A DNA stretch of 64,000 bases from an uncultured Alphaproteobacteria bacterium (GCA_951812775.1 OX638326.1:62001-126000), one strand, 5' to 3'; shown: positions 1-8,729, numbered from the stretch's first letter. Program-made: numbers and translations. The notes: generated by a model not told the origin, from the letters alone.

Positions 1-126
1 ATTATGCCTTTTTGTACCCAGTCACCAATCCATATCTGATGCGGTTCTTTTTGTTGATCTGTGGGCACGACGATGAGAAGTCGATTGAAATTTTATCGTC
101 AATTGATGTGAGCGAGGAGACGGCGC

Positions 127-963
127 ATGGCTAAATTGGTTGGAAGTTTTGCTGCAGGGCACGCGCCCAACGTTGCGCGGTTGTGGGACAGCATGGCATC
201 CGAATCTCGTGAATGGCTGACTACCCATTACGATGAAATGGGCCGTCGACTTAAAGCTCTGGAGCCGGATGTCCTGATTATTCATTCAACAGACCATTGG
301 GTGAATTTTTTCCTCGATAATATGCCGGCGTTTTGTGTTGGCATTGGTGAAGAACATGGCGGACCACCGGAACCCTTTATGAAACCGGTTTTCGCTTACG
401 AGACGATAGCGGGGCACGCAGATTTGGGACGGCATGTTGTTGAATATGCTCTGGAGTCTGATTTTGACCCCTCTTATTCAATGAAATTGAAACTCGACCA
501 TGGCATGTGTGTGCCGGTCTGGCGTATGGGGCTTGATCCGATGCCCGCGATCATCCCGGTCTTTATGAATTTGGTAGAAAAACCATTTCCGACGCCGAAA
601 CGGTGTCTGGCCTGGGGACATATGCTGCGGGAGGCGATTGAAGCCTATCCGGACCCCAATCTCCGGGTTGCGGTTATGGGAACCGGCGGACTAAGCCATT
701 CTATCGGCGAGACCACAATGGGGTGGGTGGACGAGCCCTTTGATCACGCCTGTATTGAATTATTTAAATCTGCGTCAGATGAAAAGTTTGCAGCCGAATT
801 ATCCGAGATGCTTGAGAAGACCGGCAATGGCGGTGCTGAGCTACGGGCCTGGATCGTCGCCCATGCTGTCGCAGGTAGTCAGGGTTTCGATCTGATTGGG
901 TATGCGCCAATGCCTGATATGCTGATTGGGTGCGGCGTCGCCGAGTGGAAAGTAGCCGCTTAG
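127..963 (+). CDS. LigB-family extradiol ring-cleavage dioxygenase
   Basis: This 278-residue protein resembles the class III extradiol dioxygenases (LigB / protocatechuate 4,5-dioxygenase beta-subunit fold), which open catechol-type rings using Fe(II). The family's N-terminal metal-ligand His is in GHAP (H12). A second is in STDHW (H53/H57), followed by the EEHGG motif near residue 75. The ATG at 127 follows GAGGAGA with good spacing. No separate LigA-like small subunit is visible, so a single-chain enzyme of the MhpB or gallate-dioxygenase-like type is possible. The exact substrate cannot be told. It converges on the MaoC gene and shares four bases with its end. The neighbouring CoA-ester genes suggest a role in aromatic or alicyclic acid catabolism, which is inference. 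Confidence 0.8.
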   Translation: MAKLVGSFAAGHAPNVARLWDSMASESREWLTTHYDEMGRRLKALEPDVLIIHSTDHWVNFFLDNMPAFCVGIGEEHGGPPEPFMKPVFAYETIAGHADLGRHVVEYALESDFDPSYSMKLKLDHGMCVPVWRMGLDPMPAIIPVFMNLVEKPFPTPKRCLAWGHMLREAIEAYPDPNLRVAVMGTGGLSHSIGETTMGWVDEPFDHACIELFKSASDEKFAAELSEMLEKTGNGGAELRAWIVAHAVAGSQGFDLIGYAPMPDMLIGCGVAEWKVAA

Positions 964-1430
964 TCAGTTTCCTGTGGCCTGCCGGCCATCATACGGACTG
1001 CATGATCGGTGATGACGGTATCACCATCCTGATTGGTGATGTTGTTCTGTGTGGTAACGATGCCGCGATTACCTTTACTGGTTGGGCGAACGGCAGTGAC
1101 TTTGACTTTGGCATGGATGGTGTCACCAGCGAATACAGGTTTCAGAACCTTTTTTTCGACTTCCAGCAATGCCAGACCAGTAGTCTGCATGGTGGATTGA
1201 CAGAGTAATCCCTCAATAATGGTGTAGCTGAGTGCAGCGGGTGCAACGCGTCCGCCCATTAAGCCCCCACCATGATCACCAAAGGACATGTCAGTGAAAA
1301 GGGTCTCCACCATACCGGTGACGCCTATAAAGCTCACAATATCCGCTTCGGTGATGGTGCGGTTTAGAGTCTTAAACTCCTGTCCCATTTCCAAATCGTC
1401 CCAATAGAAACCAATACCGACTGTTTTCAT
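960..1430 (-). CDS. MaoC-like hotdog-fold (enoyl-CoA) dehydratase
   Basis: This 156-residue single hotdog-domain protein of the MaoC family typically hydrates 2-enoyl-CoA or acts on related thioesters. Visible features are the FxDLxxGQEF-like N-terminus, the segment ITEADIVSFIGVTG, and the hotdog-helix stretch with GGRVAPAALSYTI. The usual D-x-x-x-x-H hydratase dyad is not clearly present (the family position reads near HGGGLMGG), so catalytic activity is uncertain. Its start overlaps the end of the broken CoA-transferase gene (1427), so both were probably translated from one transcript with badI- and badH-like genes upstream. Confidence 0.75.
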   Translation of the reverse strand: MKTVGIGFYWDDLEMGQEFKTLNRTITEADIVSFIGVTGMVETLFTDMSFGDHGGGLMGGRVAPAALSYTIIEGLLCQSTMQTTGLALLEVEKKVLKPVFAGDTIHAKVKVTAVRPTSKGNRGIVTTQNNITNQDGDTVITDHAVRMMAGRPQETD

Positions 1431-2049
1431 AATTTACCGCCTTGTTTTTTTGGCTTTGAGAGTGCCTGGTCTATTTCGTTTTCATTGAGACCGGCCTCCC
1501 GCAATATTTCGCGACCGTGTTCTCCAAACCCTGGCTGAAGGCGATCGATATTTGCAGGCGTTCGACTGAAGCGCACCGGAATGTCAGGCATAACGATTTT
1601 ACCCTCCGTGGGGTGTATGGCCTTTTTGAAGAAATCGATGTCGCTGAGATGTTGATCGTCAAGTAAATCTTCCAGCGTAGCGATTTTTGCGTAGGGGATT
1701 TCAAGCCGTTCCAATACCGAGATCCATTCAGCCGTCGAACGTTGCGCAAAGCATTCCCCGGCGATCCTGTAGAGTTCTTCGATATTGTTGCTGCGTGCAC
1801 CTAAATTGACGAAACGCGGATCATCCGTCAGTTCGGGGCGACCGGCTTCTTGCCAAAAGACTTTCCATTGTGGATCGGTGTAAACCAGAACACAGATATA
1901 TCCATCACTGGTCTTATATGGTCGCCGTGACGGTGTGAGCACACGAGTATAGCCCATCGTGTCTTCAGGCGGGTCAAAAGCGTGCCCATATATGTGCTCG
2001 GTCATATTATAGGCCACCATGGTTTCGTACATGGGGACCTCAACGAATT
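1427..2049 (-). pseudogene. CaiB/BaiF CoA-transferase, C-terminal fragment
   Basis: This is the downstream half of a family III (CaiB/BaiF) CoA-transferase cut by the IS element at 2050-3336. The segment reads FVEVPMYETMVAYN and continues to a normal C-terminus (PGFGEHGREILREAGL), both typical of the family. An in-frame ATG gives a 201-residue open fragment, but it lacks the N-terminal CoA-binding domain. If the IS and one 4-bp target duplicate are removed, the reading frame rejoins the 3337-3917 fragment exactly, as a family-typical G-[HQ]-F-V-E-V. The gene was therefore intact before insertion. Confidence 0.85.
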
Positions 2050-3336
2050 GGACACCTCGAAGAACGTTCGGTTTGGCCGCTTGCGGCGTGATTTGACCGG
2101 GTGGGCGCGTCTGAGTGTCGGTTTTTTCGAGCCGTTTTGCGTCGATTTGATCGGTTTAGCCGGTCGAACCGGCCGTTCCGGCGTCATGTGGGCGCACTTC
2201 GCCCCTGGAGCCAGAGGAAACGGCGCATGTTATACGCCAGATTGGTCATGCCGATCTTGGCCTCGGCCCGGGCGATGCCGATGGTCCGAACCGAGAGCGC
2301 CATCAAGCCTTTCTGATGGGCGAAGACATGCTCGACGGCGGAGCGTACCGCCGAGCGCGCCGCGTTGGCCTTGGCCAGGGTCGCCGGCATCGGCTTGCCG
2401 CGCGGCTTGCGGAAGTGGATCTGGGAGCGCTTGCCTTGGCGCGCCAGCATCTTCTCGTTACGCTTGGACCGATAGGCGGTATCCGCCCAGACCGGGCTCG
2501 CCGTGTTCTCCGGATCGATCAGACCGGCGAGCTGGCGGCCGTCATTGGCGGCGGCATCGGTGACGCGCCACTTGCGGATCAACCCGTGCCGCCGGTCCGT
2601 GGAGATGTGGTTCTTGTAGCCAAACGCCGGCACCATGATCTCCGGCCCCTTGGGGTGCCCATCCTCCAGACGCTTCACTCGGCCACGCTTCATGGTCCAG
2701 CGCGCATCCCGGTCTTTCTGGGCCAGCTTGGCCAGCTTGTCCTTCCACTCCTCTGGCACCTTGCCGGCCTTCAACGCCACCTTCTCCGGAACGCTGTTGC
2801 GCTGCCTGGGCGCCGCGACGATCGTGGCATCGACGATCTGGCCCGACAGCGCCAGGTAGCCATGGCCGCGCAGGTGTTCGTCGAAGCGATCGAACAACGC
2901 CTCGATCGCCTTGGCCTGCACCAGCAACTCACGGAACAGCCAGATCGTCTTGGCGTCCGGCACCCGGGCGTGAAGCCCCAGGCCCAGGAACCGCATGAAA
3001 GACAGCCGGTCGCGGATCTGGAACTCGGTTTGATCATCCGAGAGATTGTATAGTGCCTGCAACACCAGGATCTTGAACATCAGAACGGGGTCATAGGGAG
3101 GCCGGCCACCCTGGCGCCGGTCCGAGCGACGTAGCGCCCGGATCAAGGGCCGGCGAAACAACTCGAAATCGACCAACTCACCAAGCCGAAGCAACGGATC
3201 ACCCGCCGCCGACAGCGCCGCGTAACGCTCATCAAGATCGAAAAAACCGGGCTGAGCCGACATTCCATCCTCCATCAAGCCGATGAGAGAAGTGAAGCAG
3301 ATCATGGCCAAAATGACGAGGTTTTTAGAGGCGCCC
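2050..3336 (-). mobile_element. IS5-family insertion sequence, copy 1 (1287 bp)
   Basis: The ends were set by comparison with the second copy at 28,100-29,386. The two differ at only three positions noticed by eye (2734, 3216, 3256). The imperfect terminal inverted repeats begin GGACACCTCGAAGAAC (left) and, reverse-complemented, GGGCGCCTCTAAAAAC (right), matching at 12 of 16. The flanking 4-bp target duplication is AATT at 2046-2049 and AAAT at 3337-3340. One base differs, probably from a later substitution. The element carries one transposase gene on the minus strand and interrupts a CoA-transferase gene in the same orientation. Confidence 0.92.
2184..3263 (-). CDS. IS5-family DDE transposase (copy 1)
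   Basis: This 359-residue transposase shows the DDE catalytic residues at about D145 (QIVDATIVA), D261 (WADTAYRSK) and E311 (SAVEHVFAHQK). The ATG at 3263 (MSAQPGFFDLDER) was chosen because GGAGG lies five bases upstream. The frame stays open upstream and runs in frame into the CoA-transferase N-terminus up to 3917, giving an artificial 577-residue chimera. That chimera is a consequence of the insertion, not a designed fusion. The gene appears intact, so the element could still move. It differs from copy 2 by A3 instead of D3 and L instead of P near residue 177. Confidence 0.9.
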   Translation of the reverse strand: MSAQPGFFDLDERYAALSAAGDPLLRLGELVDFELFRRPLIRALRRSDRRQGGRPPYDPVLMFKILVLQALYNLSDDQTEFQIRDRLSFMRFLGLGLHARVPDAKTIWLFRELLVQAKAIEALFDRFDEHLRGHGYLALSGQIVDATIVAAPRQRNSVPEKVALKAGKVPEEWKDKLAKLAQKDRDARWTMKRGRVKRLEDGHPKGPEIMVPAFGYKNHISTDRRHGLIRKWRVTDAAANDGRQLAGLIDPENTASPVWADTAYRSKRNEKMLARQGKRSQIHFRKPRGKPMPATLAKANAARSAVRSAVEHVFAHQKGLMALSVRTIGIARAEAKIGMTNLAYNMRRFLWLQGRSAPT

Positions 3337-3917
3337 AAATGGCCTAATCCAGACCGTTCGCGTTCAACGAGGGCTGCCGTGACGGAGTAGGCGGTTACCA
3401 GTCCGGTGGTCTTGTCCGCCATAACCGTTGGCATATAGCGCGGTTCACCCACGAGCCGTGCCATGAGGTCAACGCTGCCGGATTGCCCTTGAATAACGTC
3501 ATCATAGGCTGGATTGCCGGCATATGGACCGTCGGAGCGGTAGCCGTGGATCCCCGTATATACGATGCGCTCATTGCGTTTGAGGACATCCTCATGCCCA
3601 AATCCCAGCTTGGCGATTTTTTGCGGCCGGATTGAATGCATAAAAACATCAGCAGTGTCGATGAGTTTCCAGAGCGCGTTTTGGGCAGGTTCTTGCTTCA
3701 GATCGAGAACAATGGAGCGTTTATTGCGATTGAGCCCCATGAACAGGGCTGCCATATCGTGCGATCTTCTTGGCCCCGTATACCGTGTTGTATCGCCCTC
3801 GGGGGCTTCGACTTTAATGACGTCAGCACCGAGGTCACCCAGTATCTGGCTGGCCAGCGGGCCAAGAACGACTGAGCTGAGATCAAGTACTTTAATTCCG
3901 GAAAGAGGGCCTGACAC
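3337..3917 (-). pseudogene. CaiB/BaiF CoA-transferase, N-terminal fragment
   Basis: This is the upstream half of the interrupted CoA-transferase. It begins with GTG at 3917 (MSGPLSGIKVLDLSSVVLGP) and shows the family's N-terminal pattern (LGADVIKVEAPEGD, then FMGLNRNKRSIVLDLK). The conserved Asp region near YAGNPAYDDVIQGQSG, where these enzymes form the glutamyl/aspartyl-CoA intermediate, is present. It ends at the IS border after ERSGLGH. The gene starts three bases after the badI-like stop, so it belonged to the same operon. Reconstruction with the 1427-2049 piece gives a standard length of about 395 residues. Confidence 0.88.
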
Positions 3918-3920
3918 AGG

Positions 3921-4721
3921 TTAGGTGTCCCGTTTTTTTCTAAATTCGGGTTTTCGTTTTTCCCGAAATGCCGCGACACCTTCCTTCGACTCTTCTGTTT
4001 CGTAGAAGAGAGAAAGGGCCTCAAAGCCGAGTGAGCCTATTGCTCTAATATTTTCACTGTCAGCGTTAAAGGATCGTTTGGCGATGGCAATGGCTGTTGG
4101 ACTTTTCTCCATGATTTCAGCACACCAACTCTCCACTTCCGCATCGAGTTTTTCTGCCGGGACAACTTTGTTAACGAGGCCCATCGTTTCGGCTTCGGCT
4201 GCGCTATACTGACGGCACAAATACCAGATTTCCCGGGCCTTTTTCTCACCGACAATTCGGGCGAGATAGGCGGTGCCCCAACCTGGATCAACGGAACCTA
4301 CCTTTGGACCGACTTGGCCAAAAATGGCGTTTTCAGAGGCAATCGTAAAATCGCATAGTGTGGCGAGAACGTTTCCACCACCAATGGCATAGCCTTGTAC
4401 GCGCGCAATCGCAGGGACAGGGACATCCCGTATGGCGCTGTGAACCTCTTCTATCGACAGGCCGATCGTACCCTTTCCGCCGTAATCACCGTCATGATCG
4501 CTTTGATCACCGCCAGTACAGAAAGCCTTGTCACCGGCGCCGGCAAGAACGATGGCACCTATATTCTTGCTCCACCCGGCATACCGAATAGCTTCGCTTA
4601 ACTCGTCGCAGGTTCTGGCGCGGAAGGCGTTATAGACCTTGGGACGATTTATCGTAATCCAGGCAGCCCCTTCTCGTTCTTCGTAGAGGAGGTCTTCAAA
4701 TGTCGGGGTATCTGTTGTCAT
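3921..4721 (-). CDS. badI: 2-ketocyclohexanecarboxyl-CoA hydrolase-like (BadI/crotonase family)
   Basis: This crotonase-fold protein of 266 residues has features specific to BadI and MenB: FCTGGDQSDHDGDYGG, then RVQGYAIGGGN and GQVGPKVGSVDPGWGTAYL, ending KRKPEFRKK. BadI opens the ring of 2-ketocyclohexanecarboxyl-CoA to pimelyl-CoA, whereas MenB does the reverse-type ring closure in menaquinone synthesis. Adjacency to a BadH-like dehydrogenase favours BadI. The start at 4721 (MTTDTPTFEDLLYEE) fits the family. A longer open frame to 4793 overlaps the upstream gene and lacks homology. It is four bases downstream of the SDR stop, suggesting translational coupling. Confidence 0.8.
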   Translation of the reverse strand: MTTDTPTFEDLLYEEREGAAWITINRPKVYNAFRARTCDELSEAIRYAGWSKNIGAIVLAGAGDKAFCTGGDQSDHDGDYGGKGTIGLSIEEVHSAIRDVPVPAIARVQGYAIGGGNVLATLCDFTIASENAIFGQVGPKVGSVDPGWGTAYLARIVGEKKAREIWYLCRQYSAAEAETMGLVNKVVPAEKLDAEVESWCAEIMEKSPTAIAIAKRSFNADSENIRAIGSLGFEALSLFYETEESKEGVAAFREKRKPEFRKKRDT

Positions 4722-4725
4722 TGAT

Positions 4726-5493
4726 TTAGCCGTGCATTGTAAGTCCGCCAGAGACGGAGATTGTCTGGCCGGTAATGTAGCCTGCATCATCACTCAACAG
4801 AAAGGCGACAATCCCGGGATAATCCTCTGGGTCGCCGAGTCTTTTCATCGGGATGGCTCGGGCCAGCCCATCGGCTATTTTTTGGCCGTCACCTGATGCT
4901 TCCTTGAATTCATCAAAGAGGGGGGTGTTGGTCGGGCCGGGGCAAACTGTATTAAGTCGAATACCTTTTCGGGTGAGTTCTCGTGCCAGTGTTTTGGTAA
5001 AGGCAATGACCCCGCCTTTGCAGGCCGAGTAAACGGCTTCTCCTGATGACCCAACGCGTCCCGCATCAGAAGCAATGTTGACCACGCGTCCTGCACCGCG
5101 TTCAGCCATTTTACCCAGCACAACATGATGCATATGGATCGGCCCCATCAGATTTATGCCGATAACTTTGGCCCAAAGGTCTGGTTCGCTATCCAGAAAG
5201 TTAACTGCGGCATCCCATCCGGCATTGTTGACCAGTAGGTCAATTGGCCCGGTATTGTCTTCGGTGAGGTTCACCGCAGATTGAACAGAGGCGTAATCAG
5301 AAATATCGCAATGTTGAGCGGACGCGTTATCGCCGTTGGTGATTATTTCTTCTGTTACGACCGAAGCATTTTCATCGTTGACGTCAAAAATAACGACTTT
5401 GGCGCCTTCTTCAGCCAGCCGGAGGGCGATAGCGCGCCCAATGCCTGACCCGCCTCCCGTAACGACGGCAACTTTTCCGTCTAATCCTTGCAT
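4726..5493 (-). CDS. badH: 2-hydroxycyclohexanecarboxyl-CoA dehydrogenase-like SDR (BadH)
   Basis: This is a classical short-chain dehydrogenase of 255 residues. It has the nucleotide-binding motif TGGGSGIG, NNAGWD, catalytic Ser in NIASDAGRVGSSGEAVYSACKGG with YxxxK (YSACK), and the C-terminal ITGQTISVSGGLTM. The WDAAVNF, HMHHVVL and SSGEAVYSACKGG segments resemble BadH of Rhodopseudomonas, which oxidises 2-hydroxycyclohexanecarboxyl-CoA to the 2-keto thioester that BadI cleaves. ATG at 5493 was chosen because AAGGA lies upstream. An upstream extension to 5535 overlaps the next gene and lacks homology. It forms a probable operon with badI, the CoA-transferase and the MaoC gene. Confidence 0.8.
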   Translation of the reverse strand: MQGLDGKVAVVTGGGSGIGRAIALRLAEEGAKVVIFDVNDENASVVTEEIITNGDNASAQHCDISDYASVQSAVNLTEDNTGPIDLLVNNAGWDAAVNFLDSEPDLWAKVIGINLMGPIHMHHVVLGKMAERGAGRVVNIASDAGRVGSSGEAVYSACKGGVIAFTKTLARELTRKGIRLNTVCPGPTNTPLFDEFKEASGDGQKIADGLARAIPMKRLGDPEDYPGIVAFLLSDDAGYITGQTISVSGGLTMHG

Positions 5494-5518
5494 ATGCAAT
5501 TTCCTTCCAGAGGGATGG

Positions 5519-6514
5519 TTACTCCGCCCAGCCAACTATTGGCGTAAACATTTGGTCCACCTTAGGTGCTGGGGCGGCGATAAAGGACTGATCAACGAGA
5601 TATTTCATCAATGTCTCAAGGGTTCTTCTGTTCGCCTCAACCCCAAGCGGGTAGGGATCCCCTTTGGAAAACATCTCGTCTATTTCTTCAATTTCATGGT
5701 TGAGCCAGGGCACCATATAGCGAATGGTTCCTGTAAATCGCATACGTTCCAAAGCCCATTGTTTGGACACTTCAAACGCCTTGACCATATTTTCCGCGAT
5801 CCAGGGGTTTTCCTGATGCATTTGTTCACTCATCACCAGGCAATGCATGATCGGAAATATGCCAGTTCGATCATAAAATTTTCGTTCTTCTTTTCGATAG
5901 TCGGGGAACAGGCGAACGATGTTATCGTTGGTCTTGTAACAGTTTGGTTGACGGGCGCCGAAATAGGCAACCACATCACCGCTCATGAGCAGATCGTTAA
6001 TGGATTTGCCTTCCGGCGCTGAAGAAATCTTGATCTTCTTGTCAGGGAGGATATCCAGGTCAGCATCCGGTGGACGGGAGACGTTTACGCCACCCTCTAC
6101 AAAAGTCATTCCCGACAAATCGACATCGTATTCGTTCTGAAGAATGCCGCGTACCCAGGTGGCGGCAGTTTGCCGGTATTGTTGAACACCGATCTTTTTT
6201 CCTTCGAGGTCTTTGGGCACACTAATACCGGCATCACGATTTACGTAAATATAGGCATGTCGAAACACGCGGCAGGGAAAAACCGGCAAGGCGATATAGG
6301 GAAAATCGCCTTTGCTCTTTAACGTAAAATACATTGCCAGCGACATTTCGGAGATGTCGAACGCATTGGTCTTGATCATTCGCGCAAATATTTCTGGCGG
6401 TGACTCATTCGCGAGATAGGTGACATCGATCCCGGTTGGTTGAACGATGCCGCGCGAGATAGCTTCCATATGATCGTAATGACCGCACGCGACGGTCAGT
6501 GAGAGTTTGCTCAC
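5519..6514 (-). CDS. 4,5-dihydroxyphthalate decarboxylase-like / NMT1-type protein
   Basis: This 331-residue protein begins SKLSLTVACGHYDHMEAI and carries the segments PVFPCRVFRHAYIYVN and LEGKKIGVQQYRQTAATWVRGIL. These match the 4,5-dihydroxyphthalate decarboxylase (Pht5)-like group of the NMT1/periplasmic-binding-protein fold. Members decarboxylate hydroxylated aromatic acids, but many relatives are only annotated by similarity. No signal peptide is visible, arguing against a periplasmic binding protein. The GTG at 6514 follows GGGAG at seven bases. A TTG at 6532 is an alternative. It stands at the head of the badH-badI cluster, so a substrate-processing role in the same pathway is plausible. 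Confidence 0.7.
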   Translation of the reverse strand: MSKLSLTVACGHYDHMEAISRGIVQPTGIDVTYLANESPPEIFARMIKTNAFDISEMSLAMYFTLKSKGDFPYIALPVFPCRVFRHAYIYVNRDAGISVPKDLEGKKIGVQQYRQTAATWVRGILQNEYDVDLSGMTFVEGGVNVSRPPDADLDILPDKKIKISSAPEGKSINDLLMSGDVVAYFGARQPNCYKTNDNIVRLFPDYRKEERKFYDRTGIFPIMHCLVMSEQMHQENPWIAENMVKAFEVSKQWALERMRFTGTIRYMVPWLNHEIEEIDEMFSKGDPYPLGVEANRRTLETLMKYLVDQSFIAAPAPKVDQMFTPIVGWAE

Positions 6515-6608
6515 AAATATGCTCCCATCCAAATTGGTGAACGTGCATCTTAGGGAGATGTCGTTGAAAGGAAAGGCGCAAAGGTGAGTTATATCAGGCT
6601 GGAAAAGT

Positions 6609-6641
6609 GAACGGCGGCCCCAATACGCTGGGCCGCCGTTC
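6609..6641 (-). terminator. Hairpin terminator downstream of aspartate dehydrogenase
   Basis: A perfect 12-bp stem (6609-6620 with 6630-6641, starting GAACGGCGGCCC) has a nine-base loop. Read on the minus strand it is followed by ACTTTTCC, so it fits an intrinsic-type terminator for the nadX-like gene ending at 6949. It also insulates the decarboxylase-like gene starting at 6514. The rest of the gap (6642-6948) shows nothing recognisable. Confidence 0.6.
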
Positions 6642-6948
6642 GATAGACAGGCTGTCCGGGGTTGGCGTCAAACAGCCCGCCTGCACCTCACGTAACTCTT
6701 CTTGGTTACGTTATTTGTTGATGGCGCAAAATTCTTGGGGAAGTCTGGCACCGTCGACTTTAGTGGTTTATGGACAACCATGTATTCACACGATTGCATA
6801 ACCTATAATAGTAGGCAAGCAAGACCTGTGCCAATTTTAACTATTCATTAATAATCGGTAGTTTGGGGGTAATCTTTCGAGCGATCGACGCCGAACTGTA
6901 AAATATTCCGACAGTTAGCGGTCCCGCAGCAAAATTGAAGCCAAAAAC

Positions 6949-7761
6949 CTACATAATTATAGCGCGGGTATCTTTGAGAATAGCGTGCGCAAGAGACAAT
7001 GCAGTTGTCGCTGAGGTCTTTGGATTATCGGGCGCCGGCAGGCCGCGACATTCAACAGTAAGTTGGCCGAACTCGCCTTCCGCATCAATTCTACCGACAT
7101 TATTCGGGGCGACGTCAGGGTCAGCAACGAGTTGGATTTCCGTTGCATCCAGACCAAGACCAGCAAGCGCAACAGTTGCGGCCAAATTGGCATTCTTGGG
7201 ATAAAGACGCGCTGCTTCTCGTGCTGGTCCGGTAAAGAGCACAGTCCGTTCTGAAATATTGGCGAGGTCAAAATTGTCATCAGCGGGAGTGCCTTGCCAC
7301 GCCATTGGCGGTTTCGTGGAGGTATAGCGGACGGAATTTAGGCCGCCGATTTGCAATGAATTCATGCCGTCAATTCCGGCGATCGCCCCTGATGGCATTA
7401 AGAGACGCGCGCCATTGCGTTTACATATCGACGTGAGGCTGTTTCGGAGATTGTCATCTGCAAGTGCACCTGTGGAGATGACAATCAAGTCGATACCGGC
7501 GGTTAATACAGCTTCGCCATATTCAGTGATGGAACCCTGTCCGGCGCATTCGGCGATGACGTTTGGAGATAACCGGATGAGGTCCTCTATTGAGGTAACG
7601 ACTGCTTTTGAATTGTCCAAAGCGGCACGGGCTTCTTCTTTTCTATTCTCCCGCACGAGAACCCCAACGACCTTGATATGTTTATCAGTGTCGTGTTCTT
7701 CGATTTTTTGTAATGCAATACGGGCGATTGCGCCGTAGCCGATTAGAGCAACTTTTTTCAT
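6949..7761 (-). CDS. nadX: L-aspartate dehydrogenase (AspDH, DUF108 family)
   Basis: This 270-residue protein has an N-terminal Rossmann motif (VALIGYGAIARIAL) and the domain order of NAD(P)-dependent aspartate dehydrogenases. A central LLMPSGAIAGIDGM segment is followed by YPKNANLAATVALAGLGL, the family's KNxN motif. These enzymes convert L-aspartate to iminoaspartate or oxaloacetate, sometimes for NAD synthesis. No nadA or nadC is nearby, and many alphaproteobacterial relatives lie in catabolic clusters, so the pathway is open. It is divergent from the PhyH gene at 7896. The 134-base gap between them probably holds both promoters. Confidence 0.82.
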   Translation of the reverse strand: MKKVALIGYGAIARIALQKIEEHDTDKHIKVVGVLVRENRKEEARAALDNSKAVVTSIEDLIRLSPNVIAECAGQGSITEYGEAVLTAGIDLIVISTGALADDNLRNSLTSICKRNGARLLMPSGAIAGIDGMNSLQIGGLNSVRYTSTKPPMAWQGTPADDNFDLANISERTVLFTGPAREAARLYPKNANLAATVALAGLGLDATEIQLVADPDVAPNNVGRIDAEGEFGQLTVECRGLPAPDNPKTSATTALSLAHAILKDTRAIIM

Positions 7762-7895
7762 CCTGACCTCAAGATTTCTGCATTTCCGGATCGTATCGGA
7801 GAGACGCGGATAATGCCAACAGGTGACATCTGTTATCGAGGGTCCCTGGTTTATGGTAGGCGAATTCGCCGTTCAATGTGAGAGCGGAGGGTATT

Positions 7896-8729
7896 ATGGG
7901 CAAAGTACTTTCGGACACCGATATAAAACAGTTCTTCAATGACGGCTTCTTGTTTCCGTATGAGGTTTTTACGGAGGACGAGGCGTCAGAAATCGCAATG
8001 CGGTTTGAATCAATGGAGGCCGAACTTGGCGAGGAGATGCAAAACCGGTTTCGGAATAAGGCTCAGCTACCCTTTCCCTGGTTATGCGAGCTGGTGGCAA
8101 ACGCGCGCTTATTGGCTGCCGTGGAAGATTTAATTGGCCCCGATATTCTTTGTTGGGGTTCTTCGTTCTTTACCAAAAAGGCGCGGGATCCACGCTTTAT
8201 CTCCTGGCACGCCGATGATTTTGTGTATGGCTTTGATCCGGCAGAGACGGTTACGGCCTGGCTTGCTTTCCATCCTTCAACAGTGGAATCCAGATGTGTG
8301 AAATATATTCCAGCTTCCCATAAATCTGTGGCGATGCACGAATTTATTCCAAATTCCGATAATCTGGCGCGCAATGGCCAGACCGCTATCGGCATCGACG
8401 AGAAAACGGCGATACATGCTGTTCTTAAACCGGGTCAGGTCGTGTTTCATCATCAGGGCGTCGTGCATGGTTCTGGCCCGAATAATGCTGATCATCCCAT
8501 GGTTGGGTTTTCGATCCATTACACTGCACCTCACGTAGGTGAGACCAGGTTTGAGGGCGCAACGGCAACGCTATTAAGGGGTGAAGATAAGTACGGGTTT
8601 TGGGGTAAAGACCCGTCGCCCAAAGACGATTTCGATCAGAACTGTATCGATCATATGGAAGAAACTCGTGCTTTGTTCAATCAGTTGACCAAACGTAAAA
8701 TTGCCAGCGGAAATTACACAAATGCCTGA
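7896..8729 (+). CDS. Phytanoyl-CoA dioxygenase (PhyH) family protein
   Basis: This 277-residue Fe(II)/2-oxoglutarate oxygenase of the PhyH family has the metal-binding triad as HxD in SWHADDFVYG and the distal His in GVVHGSGPN, followed by FSIHYTAPH. The ATG at 7896 was chosen because GGAGGG lies upstream. An in-frame ATG at 7878 has no such site. Its stop overlaps the start of the cupin gene by eight bases (ATGCCTGA), indicating a translationally coupled pair. The substrate is unknown. PhyH relatives hydroxylate diverse small molecules. Confidence 0.8.
   Translation: MGKVLSDTDIKQFFNDGFLFPYEVFTEDEASEIAMRFESMEAELGEEMQNRFRNKAQLPFPWLCELVANARLLAAVEDLIGPDILCWGSSFFTKKARDPRFISWHADDFVYGFDPAETVTAWLAFHPSTVESRCVKYIPASHKSVAMHEFIPNSDNLARNGQTAIGIDEKTAIHAVLKPGQVVFHHQGVVHGSGPNNADHPMVGFSIHYTAPHVGETRFEGATATLLRGEDKYGFWGKDPSPKDDFDQNCIDHMEETRALFNQLTKRKIASGNYTNA

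Noticed and set aside
2316..3053. Plus-strand frame of 245 residues inside the IS (and its twin at 28,366-29,103)
   Set aside because: It is antisense to the transposase with intact DDE motifs. It is Arg/Leu-rich, with no recognisable domain, as expected of a GC-rich shadow frame.
2184..3917. 577-residue frame joining CoA-transferase and transposase
   Set aside because: It is created by IS insertion. Comparison with the second IS copy, the target duplication and the ribosome site at 3263 show two separate genes.
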